From Desmonostoc vinosum HA7617-LM4 (GTDB lineage Bacteria > Cyanobacteriota > Cyanobacteriia > Cyanobacteriales > Nostocaceae): DNA of 64,000 nt. Made by a program: the position numbers and the translations under genes. This document shows positions 36,333-45,288 of this stretch, piece by piece; the first letter of the stretch is position 1, and each line of letters begins with the position of its first letter. Location: the NCBI GenBank assembly GCA_019359515.1, contig JAHHHC010000005.1, forward strand, positions 186,001 to 250,000, in the 5' to 3' direction. The notes beneath the pieces are model-generated. The model searched no databases. It saw only the letters and a program-made list of their open reading frames with translations, and had not been told where the DNA came from.

Positions 36333-38660
36333 CTAAGTTGCTTTCAATTTATTGGCTGGCAACAGTAATGTGTTCTCAATATCCTGCCGGACTTTGAGAC
36401 TTATGTAACCATCACTATTTAGGCAATCAACCAGTAGCTGATTTGCGTAGTAGTATTGCTCCAGCAATTTTGTTTGGGAGGGGTGGAATTTCCAGTTATG
36501 ACCAATGTTGCGATACTTCATCATTAAGGTTGTGAGTTGATCAACCCAAGCTTGAGCGTTTTCCTGATTAGGAAGTTGGTCTTTAAGTTGTTGGAGCGAT
36601 CGCTTTAACTCAGGATTGTGGGCTTGGTCAAGGGCGAGATTAAGGGGGAGGTTGAGGGCAGGGAGGAGTTTAGGGTCGAGGGCGAGAGCGAGGGCGAAGT
36701 CAAGGGCGAGGTCGAGGGCGAGGTCTTGGTTGAGGGGAAGGTTGAAGGCTTGGTTGAGGGGGAGGTCGAGATTGAGATCTAGGGGGATTTTGAGGGATCG
36801 GGCAAGAGCGAAGTCGAGGGGGAGAGCCAGGGCGAGAGCCGGGTCTTCGTTGAGGGTGAAGTAAAATGCTCGCACGGCAGCAGGTTTATAGGGCGCTTTT
36901 ACAGAACTGGATTTTGAATCAACCCAACTAAGATAGTCCTGTAACTTTTCATCTTTTGATAGAAGCGCATCAATTTTCTGTTTCATTAACTGCAATAATT
37001 TATCTGCACTATCCAACATTCCCACCGTTAGTAAAAAGACTTCCCGCCAGCTAATTTCGGTAATGTGGTTAGCTAAGGATTGCAATATGTTTGGATCGTC
37101 ACTTATGACAAACTTTCTTGCTGTAAAATACTCGTGAAGTGCCAGGTGTGAAAACGAGTAAATTTCTTTTGCTCTTTCTATTAACAAACCATGCTGAACT
37201 TCGATTGACTTAAGTACTACTTCGCTTTCTAGTTGCAATTCTTCATAATTGGTGCTTGCCTCTAATAAGTTTTCGATATACTGAGTAATGTATTTTTCAA
37301 CCTCTTTTTGCTTGAAGAAATAGCAACCTTGTTCAAAGGTTTCTAAAGCAATTTGGCTGAGTAAACTTTTCTTTTTATCCGAAGATAAGTTTTTATATAT
37401 TTGGTCACGTTCAATATTTCGCTTTATATCCCATTTCTTAAGTAATATATCTACGCTTTCTTGATAAAGCTCTGAGCGATTTGATGCAAATTTACCTGAT
37501 TCTTCAAACACCAAACATAACAGTGTTAATAACAGAGGGTTATTTGCTAATTCCTGAATTGGCTTTTCTTCTTCTAACTTCTTGATCAGTCGCTCGCCTT
37601 TTACCAAATCGTTTTTCGCTTTAAACCATTTATTGATAAATTCAGTAATCTGGTCTTGCCTAAAGTCAGCAACTTCAACTTCAGTAAACTGCTCAAAGGT
37701 ATATTCTTGTGCAGCAATTCGACAGGTGATGACAAACCGATTCGGAGAATGTGCATTAGCAAAATTTTTAATCAGGCTGATGACTCGGTTACTATCTTTT
37801 TCCCTAACTTCATCCAATCCATCAAGTAAAATCAAAAAGCTGCCAGAACTTAACAGTTCATCAATTTGAGTATTCGTTATGAAGTGATCTTTTAACTGCT
37901 GAATAATTACATCCTTTATATCTGACTGGTTTGGAGTTTCAGCCAACTCCTTCAGTGTAATAAAAATAGGAATTTTATTGGCTAGAAACTTCCCAGAAAT
38001 GCAGTGAATAGCTAAATACTTCAAAAATGTGGTTTTTCCTGCCCCTGGTTTACCCAACACTATTAGCTTGCTATTTTCTTGTACTATTTTGAGTCCTGAT
38101 TCTTGTTCTTTAGCTATTTTACTAAACCCAAGGCGGTCAAAATTACCTGATTCTGTGCTAAAATATTGAACTAATTCAACAATTTTCCGCCGCACGCTGC
38201 GAGTGATTTCCTTCAAAATATTGACATTAGTATAAATGCAATCTAAGCCAATCGGCTGGGTCATATCTAGCACTCTTATCGTACCGCAGCGTTGTTCAAG
38301 ATAAAGTTTTATCTTTTCGCGTACCTCTTGCACTAAAGCATCGATATCAATATTTTTGTCCTGCTCTACATCAGCTAGCTGATGTGGTTGATTATTTGGC
38401 ACATCAAGCGACTCAGGTAAATCTCCCAAACCCGCGATCGCTTCCCACTTAGACTCTAGTGTCAGTGCTTTACAAATTTCTTGAAATTTATCAACTTGAA
38501 TTTCCTGACCTTGAAAAAATTTTTGGATAGTGCTGCGACCAACTAAACCTTTTAATTGCATTTCAAGCTTTAATTGTTTGCCACCCAATCTTTTTAAAGC
38601 TTTCTGGGCTAGTAATAAACCTTCAGAAGTTGCTTTGATAGTTAGTCGCTTTTTGCTCAT
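36333..38660 (-). CDS. NACHT NTPase (NLR-like conflict protein) with HTH-like N-terminus
   Basis: A 775-residue STAND-class NTPase, related to eukaryotic NLR immune sensors and bacterial bNACHT antiphage proteins. In order: an HTH-like domain (about 10-78; SEGLLLAQKALKRLG, GRSTIQKFFQGQEI); a linker; the NACHT domain from about 197 with Walker A GKPGAGKTT (203-211) and Walker B FLILLDGLDEV (275-285); sensor text FVITCRIA (309-316); winged-helix region to about 550 with FSHLALHEYFTARK; a Leu/Ala/Asp-rich repeat (607-682); and a conserved C-terminal helical tail (KYRNIGHNWKF, LLVDCLNSDGYIS). It is divergent from a two-TM gene, 162 bp apart. A defence or cell-suicide role is inferred from the family. 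Confidence 0.9.
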   Translation of the reverse strand: MSKKRLTIKATSEGLLLAQKALKRLGGKQLKLEMQLKGLVGRSTIQKFFQGQEIQVDKFQEICKALTLESKWEAIAGLGDLPESLDVPNNQPHQLADVEQDKNIDIDALVQEVREKIKLYLEQRCGTIRVLDMTQPIGLDCIYTNVNILKEITRSVRRKIVELVQYFSTESGNFDRLGFSKIAKEQESGLKIVQENSKLIVLGKPGAGKTTFLKYLAIHCISGKFLANKIPIFITLKELAETPNQSDIKDVIIQQLKDHFITNTQIDELLSSGSFLILLDGLDEVREKDSNRVISLIKNFANAHSPNRFVITCRIAAQEYTFEQFTEVEVADFRQDQITEFINKWFKAKNDLVKGERLIKKLEEEKPIQELANNPLLLTLLCLVFEESGKFASNRSELYQESVDILLKKWDIKRNIERDQIYKNLSSDKKKSLLSQIALETFEQGCYFFKQKEVEKYITQYIENLLEASTNYEELQLESEVVLKSIEVQHGLLIERAKEIYSFSHLALHEYFTARKFVISDDPNILQSLANHITEISWREVFLLTVGMLDSADKLLQLMKQKIDALLSKDEKLQDYLSWVDSKSSSVKAPYKPAAVRAFYFTLNEDPALALALPLDFALARSLKIPLDLNLDLPLNQAFNLPLNQDLALDLALDFALALALDPKLLPALNLPLNLALDQAHNPELKRSLQQLKDQLPNQENAQAWVDQLTTLMMKYRNIGHNWKFHPSQTKLLEQYYYANQLLVDCLNSDGYISLKVRQDIENTLLLPANKLKAT
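36615..36842 (-). repeat. Coding minisatellite in the NACHT gene
   Basis: About 228 bp of imperfect hexamer-based units (GAGGGC/GAGGTC/GAGGGG on the plus strand) encode residues 607-682 of the NACHT protein: ALALALPLDFALARSL, LDLNLDLPLNQAF, DLALDLALDFALALALD and similar. Six-base units (two codons) keep the frame when copies are gained or lost, giving alternating Leu/Ala/Asp. Antisense open frames across it (such as 36616-36864) are artefacts. Confidence 0.85.
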
Positions 38661-38822
38661 ATCTATCTAGCCTAGCATTTAACTATAGATTATATTATTT
38701 GCACAATCACAAGCCAAGCTTAAAGCAATCGCAAGATAATTTTAGATAAACCTCTATGCAGTCAAAAGTTGCGGAATTTAGCGTGATGCTAGAAGTAACA
38801 AATTTAGTTACCCGAAACTACT

Positions 38823-39095
38823 ATGCAACGGACACCTAAATTTCTCGACTCCAACTCAGTAGAAATGAACATTGCCCAAGAACGTCTTCGCCAAGCACGC
38901 CTCAGTTTTAACCTTGCACTTATTGCTACTGCTTTGTCCACCGTTATTGGCTTAGTCGGCGCTGGGCTTCTGCTTACAGAAAAAGTCCACGAAGGTGCGG
39001 TTACCGCTGCCGGAGGAATGGCTGCTAGTGTGCGATGCGCTCAACTTGCCAAGGAAGCTAACGATAGGCTTGACAGGATATTACAAGTTAAATAA
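38823..39095 (+). CDS. Two-TM protein, cyanobacterial TRADD-N-associated TM family
   Basis: A 90-residue membrane protein. Residues 15-30 are an amphipathic helix (MNIAQERLRQARLSFN), followed by two TM helices joined by a short turn (LALIATALSTVIGLVGAGLL, then EGAVTAAGGMAASVRC) and a C-terminal charged helix (LAKEANDRLDRILQVK). It matches my memory of the family called CyanoTRADDas_TM, described from conflict systems of multicellular cyanobacteria. It is divergent from the NACHT gene, which suggests a membrane effector or adaptor that the NTPase controls; no experimental support exists in this sequence. Confidence 0.8.
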   Translation: MQRTPKFLDSNSVEMNIAQERLRQARLSFNLALIATALSTVIGLVGAGLLLTEKVHEGAVTAAGGMAASVRCAQLAKEANDRLDRILQVK

Positions 39096-39349
39096 GGCTT
39101 TGAGGTATCCGCCTTCCTTGAGCTAGAATCCACAGTCTACCAAGCGATCGCTCATTAAGTCCAAGTCTGCCTAAATCTGGAAATTTAGAAAAGTGAGCAA
39201 GAAATGAGCAGGTTTTGGTCTGGAAAGTGAGCAGTGGGAGCAAATAAGCTGTAAAGCGCTTTGGTAATAGCCGCAGTTTTTTTGAAATACAAATCAACTT
39301 GCTATTTTCACACCAACACTAGAGGTTAAACACCTCAAGGAGGGCAACT

Positions 39350-40624
39350 ATGAAAAGAAATGCTCTGAGTATCACCTGTTTAATCCCAACCCAAAGCAGG
39401 TCACTCATAGATAAAGCAGTTCAAAATATGTTATTTTTCCCGCTGAAGCGATCGCTATCTGGAACTGGAGCTAGTCGTTTTTTTCGTTCTATAGTGGCAT
39501 TTGTCGCTATTTTGCTCATAGTCTTAATTTATGCAACCCCTAAAGCTTTGGCTTCAGATCACCAAGACACAACTTTTCTGGCAACTAAGCTAACTGCTGC
39601 GGATCTCACAGATTTGTTTGTGTTTGAGAGTCCCACAGACCCCAAAAATGTTGTCTTAGTCATGGATTTCGACCCTCTGATCGTTTCTGGTGAAAAAAGA
39701 CCATTCGATCCAAATGTTCTTTATCAGTTCAAGATTGATAACACTGGCGACAGTATTGAAGATGTCGTACTCCAATTCAATGTAAATGGCACAGGTGATC
39801 AGCAAACTGTGACAGTCCGCGGCCCGGCTCGTCCAATCAAAGTAGGAACAAAGTCAGCTTTGCTGCCAGTCAGTTGGACAGGGCAACTCAATCAAACATT
39901 CTCCGCATATAACGGCATGAAGTTCTTTGTTGGCACACGCAAAGACCCGTTCTTTTTCGATTTGGAACAGTTCTTCAAAATTATCCCGGATCGTAATTAT
40001 AATTTTCAGCCTAATCCCAGTCCTCCCTTCCAAGTTCTTTCCTTTAGACCACCCAAAGAAGCACAAGACACCCTAGCCCCATTCAATGTTCACTCAATTA
40101 TTGTTGAGCTACCCAGGAAACTACTTGGTAATGGCAAGATTGGTGCTTGGATGACAACTAGTGTTAAAACTCCTAGACTCAGAAACAGGAATTTTGCTCA
40201 GATTGAGCGGTTAGCAGTTCCAGCCCTGAATGAACTTTTTATGGACTTTAAAGCTCATAATAATAGTAATCTTCAAACACCAACAAAAGACGCTCTTCAT
40301 CAATCCCAATTCATTCAAGCCTTTGTAAAAGCGATCGGCAGACCTGAAGGCATAGCCAATGCAGTAATCTCAGTGGCGATTCCTGATGTGATTCAAGCTG
40401 ACCTTTCTAAACCTAGCGGTAGTTATTTTGGTACTCAATTAGGCAAAAATTTTGGTGGTAGAAGACCAAAAGATGACGTAATCGATGTCACAGCATCTGT
40501 TGTCTTTGGTGATGCAGTTACAGGCATTTCCACAGGTAAAATTCCGGGGCTGACTAGCGATAATGTTGGGCCTAATAATGCCAACTTTCTTCCGACCTTC
40601 CCTTATTTAGGCAATCCTTTGTAA
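39350..40624 (+). CDS. DUF4331 secreted protein
   Basis: A 424-residue exported protein. The N-terminus is long and holds a hydrophobic core (SIVAFVAILLIVLIYATPKA) with a likely cleavage after ALA, before SDHQDTTFLA. The mature part follows the DUF4331 pattern: AADLTDLFVFESPTDPKNVV, VLVMDFDPL, YQFKIDNTGD, and KFFVGTRKDPFFFDLEQFF. A strong AAGGAGG (39337-39343) lies six bases before ATG 39350. It leads a tight operon with a TPR protein and a nickel/cobalt permease. DUF4331 proteins are periplasmic and of unknown function; the operon suggests a metal-related role. Confidence 0.9.
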   Translation: MKRNALSITCLIPTQSRSLIDKAVQNMLFFPLKRSLSGTGASRFFRSIVAFVAILLIVLIYATPKALASDHQDTTFLATKLTAADLTDLFVFESPTDPKNVVLVMDFDPLIVSGEKRPFDPNVLYQFKIDNTGDSIEDVVLQFNVNGTGDQQTVTVRGPARPIKVGTKSALLPVSWTGQLNQTFSAYNGMKFFVGTRKDPFFFDLEQFFKIIPDRNYNFQPNPSPPFQVLSFRPPKEAQDTLAPFNVHSIIVELPRKLLGNGKIGAWMTTSVKTPRLRNRNFAQIERLAVPALNELFMDFKAHNNSNLQTPTKDALHQSQFIQAFVKAIGRPEGIANAVISVAIPDVIQADLSKPSGSYFGTQLGKNFGGRRPKDDVIDVTASVVFGDAVTGISTGKIPGLTSDNVGPNNANFLPTFPYLGNPL

Positions 40625-40629
40625 GGTTT

Positions 40630-42027
40630 ATGCATCTACGAATACTATGGGTGTTAGTGCTGACTAGCCTACTGGTTTTATTTAGACCCTGTGATACACA
40701 GGCGCTAAGTTTAGGCTACACCAATGGGAAGTTAGGCACATATTCCTCTGCTGTACAACTGCTGAGTGTTAATTCTAGGCAGATATTACCAGTTAAGCAG
40801 TCAGATTTAGTCTTCCCCGATTATTTACAGCGATCGCATATTATCCGCGTCTATGAGGAGAAAGTGGCCCAATCTCCCAGTTCCTCAATATTTTTACGTT
40901 TGTTAGCCGATCAGTATTTGCGGCGCTTTCGAGAAATTGGAGACATAGACGATGTGTTGCGAGCAGAACAAGCGGCACGCAAATCCCTGGCACTACAGCC
41001 GCGTCATAATCAAGTTTCTTCCATGCTCTTAGCATCAGCTTTACTATCTCAGCATCAGTTTCGGGAAGCTTTAGATGTGTTAAATAATTCATCTGTTGAT
41101 AATCCCAATATTGTATCGCTGAGGGCATCGATTCAGATGGAGTTGGGTGACTATGAAGCAACTCATCAACTCTTGCAGAACCTTGCACAGGAAGAATCGA
41201 ACTCTGGGCATAACGCAGTTGTCGCCCGTTACTTAGAGTTAACTGGCAATCTAGCCTCAGCGCGACAACTGCTAGATGAGGCTATGCAGGAGATGGACTC
41301 TTTCTACACGACGAGCGCAGAAACTCGTGCTTGGTTTCATGTGCGGGCTGGGGATCTTGCTTTTGCTGCTGGCGATTTTGCCCTGTCTGAGCAGCGATAT
41401 CGGGAAGCACTTGACCTCTTCCCACGGCATATAGCTGCATTTACAGGACTGGCCCGCCTCTATACGGCACAGCATCGCTGGCAGGATGTTCTAAATATCG
41501 CAAACCAGGGTATAGAACTGATGCCGTTGGTAGAAACGCTCTCGTATAAGACTGATGCTCAACTAGCTCTGGGAGACCAAAAAGGCGCAGCTGAAACTGA
41601 AGATTTAATCGGGGTAGTCGCTTATATGAGCAAGGTTAAAGGAATCTACGATCGCGCTTTAGCGGTCTACTACATTGAACACGGAATTAATTTAACAGAA
41701 GCTCTACAGATTGCCCGTGGTGAAGTAGCAGTGCGAGACGATGTTTATGCAGAGGATACGTTGGCTTGGGCAGCTGCGGCTAATGGGCAATGGCAAGAAG
41801 CGCAAAGGGCAGCACAACGGGCAACTCGCTTCGGAACAGAGGATGCTTTGCTGCAATTTCATGCTGGCATGATTGCGTTTCACTTAGGTAAGCGTGAGGA
41901 AGCAATCAAGCGACTAACTCAAGCTCTTAGCCTCAATCCTCAATTTCATCACAAGTATGCTGATGAAGCTCGTCAAGTCTTAGCTCACTTAGTTCCCACT
42001 CCTAACGTTATGGAGAGTTCTTTATGA
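40630..42027 (+). CDS. Secreted TPR protein
   Basis: A 465-residue protein with a signal peptide (MHLRILWVLVLTSLLVLF, cleavage near TQALS). The rest is a solenoid of about eight TPR or TPR-like helix pairs, for example ALSLNPQFHHKYADEARQVL and YREALDLFPRHIAAFTGLAR. It starts 5 bp after the DUF4331 stop and its stop overlaps the permease start (ATGA, 42024-42027), so it is translationally coupled on both sides. It is probably a periplasmic scaffold for the DUF4331 protein or the permease; this is inference from order. Confidence 0.88.
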   Translation: MHLRILWVLVLTSLLVLFRPCDTQALSLGYTNGKLGTYSSAVQLLSVNSRQILPVKQSDLVFPDYLQRSHIIRVYEEKVAQSPSSSIFLRLLADQYLRRFREIGDIDDVLRAEQAARKSLALQPRHNQVSSMLLASALLSQHQFREALDVLNNSSVDNPNIVSLRASIQMELGDYEATHQLLQNLAQEESNSGHNAVVARYLELTGNLASARQLLDEAMQEMDSFYTTSAETRAWFHVRAGDLAFAAGDFALSEQRYREALDLFPRHIAAFTGLARLYTAQHRWQDVLNIANQGIELMPLVETLSYKTDAQLALGDQKGAAETEDLIGVVAYMSKVKGIYDRALAVYYIEHGINLTEALQIARGEVAVRDDVYAEDTLAWAAAANGQWQEAQRAAQRATRFGTEDALLQFHAGMIAFHLGKREEAIKRLTQALSLNPQFHHKYADEARQVLAHLVPTPNVMESSL

Positions 42028-43526
42028 AAAAGTTGCTGCATTACTTGGCTTGGAGTACTGCAATTATCGCAGTCTGTTTATTTTGGATGCCGAGGGCGGA
42101 TGCCCATCCTTTAGGCAATTTCACCATCAACCACTACGCACAAGTGCAGATAGCACCGGATGGCGTGGGAATTGATTATGTTCTAGACATGGCAGAGATT
42201 CCTGCTTTTCAGGAAATTAATCACTTAGATATCAATCGCGATCGCAAAGCTGAACCTGTAGAAACGGTTCAATACCCTGACCAAAAATGCCAGGAAGTCA
42301 ATTCACATCTGGAACTGTTTATTAATAAACAGCCTTTAGCACTGTCTTTGAGCAAATCAACAGTCGAATTTCCTCCAGGTGTCGGAGGATTATCTACACT
42401 GCGGCTGAGTTGTAATTTTCAAGGGCCAACGGAGTTAGTCGGCGCGAATCAGTTAATCGAGTTTGAAGATCGGTTTTATCCACAGCGCTTGGGTTGGCGT
42501 GAGATGACTGTAGCTGCAAATGGCGTTCCTATTCAAGGTGATTTCACCTCTTTGAGTATCACCAACCGCTTGAGAGATTACCCTACTGAGTTACTTAGCA
42601 GTCCTCTTGATCAGCGTCGAATTTCCTTGAAACTCAATCCGTCTTTAACATCGAGTGAACAAGCGCCTCCACGGTCTGTTAAATCATCCAGCCGTTTAGA
42701 TAATGCTTTGACAGGAAGAAGCAATGATGTCTTCACTAGCCTAATTACCCAGGAAAATCATAATTTCCTGACTATTCTAATAGCTCTAGCGATCGCCTTT
42801 TTATGGGGTGGTTTACACGCCCTGTCCCCCGGTCATGGGAAAACGATAGTTGGTGCTTATTTGGTGGGTTCCCGCAGTAATGCCCAACATGCCCTATTCC
42901 TGGGTCTGATTATGACGATTACCCATACTGCTGGTATATTTGCTCTAGGACTGGTCACTCTTGGCACATCGCAGTTTATCTTGACAGAGCAATTGTACCC
43001 TTGGTTAAGCGTACTCTCTGGTTTACTGGTAACTGTAATTGGTTTGAATTTATTTATCAGTCGATTGCAAGGGACTCAGGTCTCTCATTCACATCACCAT
43101 GACTTGCATCATCACCAGACGCTCGATAACTCGCTACCGCTTCACCATCACCACAACCATGTACACCATGAGCATTCGCATCTACCGCCTCACGGCGATA
43201 TAAGTTCCATGAAGTGGTCTAGCCTACTAGCATTGGGAATTTCCGGCGGCTTGTTACCTTGTCCTTCAGCCTTAGTAGTGTTGCTAAGTGCGATCGCGTT
43301 GGGACGAGTAGGTTTTGGGCTAGCGTTGGTATCTGCCTTTAGCTTAGGTCTAGCAGCGGTACTAACTGGAATTGGGTTGATGCTAGTTTACGCCAAGGAT
43401 CGGTTTGAAAATTTACCATTTCAAGTTCCCAGGATAAAAATGTTACCTGTGGCAAGTGCCTTATGTATCACCATAATTGGCTTAGGTATTACTTCACAGG
43501 CTTTACTCGCGCATCCCTGGAACTAG
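42024..43526 (+). CDS. Nickel/cobalt permease-like protein (NicO/RcnA family)
   Basis: A 500-residue membrane protein. A signal-type first helix and a periplasmic N-terminal domain of about 230 residues come first (starting HPLGNFTINHYAQVQIAPDG). Then six TM helices: AFLWGGLHALSPGHGKTIVG contains the family HALxPGHGK motif, and LGISGGLLPCPSALVVLLSA the second one. A His-rich loop between them (SHSHHHDLHHHQ, LHHHHNHVHHEHSHLPPH) is a likely metal-binding segment. Transport of Ni/Co, as efflux or uptake, is inferred; direction and metal are not shown. Start ATG overlaps the TPR stop. Confidence 0.9.
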   Translation: MKKLLHYLAWSTAIIAVCLFWMPRADAHPLGNFTINHYAQVQIAPDGVGIDYVLDMAEIPAFQEINHLDINRDRKAEPVETVQYPDQKCQEVNSHLELFINKQPLALSLSKSTVEFPPGVGGLSTLRLSCNFQGPTELVGANQLIEFEDRFYPQRLGWREMTVAANGVPIQGDFTSLSITNRLRDYPTELLSSPLDQRRISLKLNPSLTSSEQAPPRSVKSSSRLDNALTGRSNDVFTSLITQENHNFLTILIALAIAFLWGGLHALSPGHGKTIVGAYLVGSRSNAQHALFLGLIMTITHTAGIFALGLVTLGTSQFILTEQLYPWLSVLSGLLVTVIGLNLFISRLQGTQVSHSHHHDLHHHQTLDNSLPLHHHHNHVHHEHSHLPPHGDISSMKWSSLLALGISGGLLPCPSALVVLLSAIALGRVGFGLALVSAFSLGLAAVLTGIGLMLVYAKDRFENLPFQVPRIKMLPVASALCITIIGLGITSQALLAHPWN

Positions 43527-43584
43527 ATAAAAGTACAAAAGACAAAAGTACTCAGTTTTGTAAAAATAACCCGGAACAACTATT

Positions 43585-44298
43585 ATGTTACAAGCTTTTA
43601 ATGAATCCATCGTCAGAGAAAACAATCTATCTCATCACTCTACCAAGTTTTCACAAACAGCCAAGCTTAAGAGTTTGAGTGAGCGTTCATTTAATTTTTG
43701 GCAAAAATCGCTAGGACGTTCAATCTCAATTGCTTCTGCTGCGATCGCTCTATCTCTTAGTGTTACCCTGCCCTCTAGGGCATTCACTATTTCATATTCG
43801 GGTGACACAACAAACGCACCAACTTTTAACCGTCCTGAAACTGAAGGGTTTGAAGGTGGCACTAACCCACCGACATCACTTTCTACTAATGGTACTGCCG
43901 TCCCTTATTACAGCCAGCCTTTTTTTGTTGATACTACAGGCTCCTATAATATTGTAGGTTCTCAAGCTTTCCTGGGCATCCAATTCTTGTACCAAAACAG
44001 CTTTAACCCAACTGCCCCTTTAGTTAATTTACTGAACGGAAATGATCCTTTTCCAGATGAAGGTACATCTAGTTTTAGTGACTTGAGCTTAACTGCCAAT
44101 AATCAATACTTTTTAGTCACTACTGGATTTGATAATAGCAATACAAGTTTTGGTTCTTTTACCAATACCATCACAGGCCCTGGCAATATTACACTTGTCC
44201 CCGAACCTTCTTCAATTGCCAGTACAGTAGTCTTTGCCATTTTCAGTGGCAGCTTAATACTAAAGCGCAAACTAAAAAAGCTAAAATCTGTCAACTAA
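43585..44298 (+). CDS. PEP-CTERM sorting-signal protein
   Basis: A 237-residue exported protein. The N-terminus has a signal-peptide-like helix at about 48-65 (ISIASAAIALSLSVTLPSRAF). The C-terminus is a PEP-CTERM tripartite signal: VPEPSS, a hydrophobic stretch (ASTVVFAIFSGSLIL) and a basic end (KRKLKKLK), recognised by exosortase. The central 130 residues are T/N/S-rich with GFEGGTNPPTSLSTNG and no known domain. ATG 43585 is some 60 bp after the permease gene and could end the same operon. A surface or matrix role is inferred. Confidence 0.88.
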   Translation: MLQAFNESIVRENNLSHHSTKFSQTAKLKSLSERSFNFWQKSLGRSISIASAAIALSLSVTLPSRAFTISYSGDTTNAPTFNRPETEGFEGGTNPPTSLSTNGTAVPYYSQPFFVDTTGSYNIVGSQAFLGIQFLYQNSFNPTAPLVNLLNGNDPFPDEGTSSFSDLSLTANNQYFLVTTGFDNSNTSFGSFTNTITGPGNITLVPEPSSIASTVVFAIFSGSLILKRKLKKLKSVN

Positions 44299-44334
44299 CC
44301 TCCGAATGAATCTGAGTGATTCATTCAGAGGTTA
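44296..44334 (+). terminator. Hairpin terminator of the PEP-CTERM gene
   Basis: The stem starts in the stop codon: TAACCTCCGAATGAATC pairs with GATTCATTCAGAGGTTA, 16 of 17 bases, with a five-base loop TGAGT. The U-tract is weak (GTGTTAAATTT follows). It is the only strong hairpin after the 39.3-44.3 kb operon. Confidence 0.75.
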
Positions 44335-44401
44335 GTGTTAAATTTCCATAAGGAGATTAGTAAAACCTGAATTTGTCAGAAAATATTATTTTGAGAAAAA
44401 T

Positions 44402-44512
44402 ATGAAACGCTTTGTCTTTATCTTCTTAATAACTGCTTTGTGCATAATAGGCTACTTTGAATTTAGCTTGTCACAGGCTGAAAAACTTTTTTGGCTGAAT
44501 TTGAGTCTTTGA
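44402..44512 (+). CDS. Possible 36-residue exported or membrane peptide
   Basis: ATG 44402 to TGA 44510-44512. MKRFVFIFLITALCIIGYFE is a textbook short signal or TM sequence with a basic start, followed by FSLSQAEKLFWLNLSL. No clear Shine-Dalgarno sequence precedes it. The hydrophobic start is the only evidence; chance cannot be excluded. Confidence 0.3.
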   Translation: MKRFVFIFLITALCIIGYFEFSLSQAEKLFWLNLSL

Positions 44513-44592
44513 AATTCTCCCTTACTAAATCATTTTGCACTCCGCAGTCATAAATCTGCAATACACTGTAAGTTACTAAAAAATCAGAAACG

Positions 44593-45288
44593 ATGGAGAA
44601 CATTATTAATTTTCACCAGGACTTCAACAAATTTGTGGAAGATAGCTGTTGCATTCTGTCAGGAATGCAGTTGCCAATCTCACCTCTCCAATATGTTTTG
44701 AGGGAGAAACTTGTTAATCAAGATGGTCTTTGGTTAGAGTTTGGTGTTGGTAGTGGACACACTCTCAATCTAATCTGCGAGTATCGGTTACAAGGAACTG
44801 TTTACGGGTTTGACAGTTTTGAAGGATTACCATTCGATTGGCGTCCTGAATTCCCTAAAGGAGCTTTTAAGCAACTAAAATTACCCCAGGTTAAAAGCAA
44901 TGCTACTCTTATAATAGGTATTTTTGAAGATACTATTCCTCAGTTTATCGCTGCTAAAAACCAGAAGTATATATCCTTATTACATATTGACTGCGATCTT
45001 TATTCATCAACTAAAACTGTCTTCGACTATTTCGGTGCAAGACTCACAAAAGGCTCGATAATCGTTTTTGATGAGCTGATCGGATATTCTGGATTTGAGC
45101 AACATGAGTTAAAGGCATTTTATGAATTTGCTTTAGCTTCAGAGAAAAAATTTCAATGGCTTGGAATCAATGGAACTAAAGATACTAAAGAGCTACTTAA
45201 AGATGCTCAATACGGATCAATGGGTGAACGTTGGTTTCCTCAAAGTGTTCCACTCAAGGAGCGTGTTGCCGTCAGAGTCCTTTCTTAG
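44593..45288 (+). CDS. TylF/MycF-like SAM-dependent methyltransferase
   Basis: A 231-residue class I methyltransferase. The SAM motif is GLWLEFGVGSGHTLNLI, then GTVYGFDSFEGLPFDW, and the metal-linked HIDCDLYSSTKTV, as in macrocin-type O-methyltransferases. The C-terminus contains FDELIGYSGFEQHELKAFYE. The substrate is unknown; relatives act on sugars or small molecules, often in secondary-metabolite or glycan clusters, but no such cluster surrounds it. The start ATG 44593 follows AT-rich DNA, so it is probably transcribed alone. Confidence 0.87.
   Translation: MENIINFHQDFNKFVEDSCCILSGMQLPISPLQYVLREKLVNQDGLWLEFGVGSGHTLNLICEYRLQGTVYGFDSFEGLPFDWRPEFPKGAFKQLKLPQVKSNATLIIGIFEDTIPQFIAAKNQKYISLLHIDCDLYSSTKTVFDYFGARLTKGSIIVFDELIGYSGFEQHELKAFYEFALASEKKFQWLGINGTKDTKELLKDAQYGSMGERWFPQSVPLKERVAVRVLS

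Noticed and set aside
36616-36864. Arg/Ala-rich frame, plus strand
   Set aside because: Antisense of the NACHT minisatellite; composition follows the hexamer.
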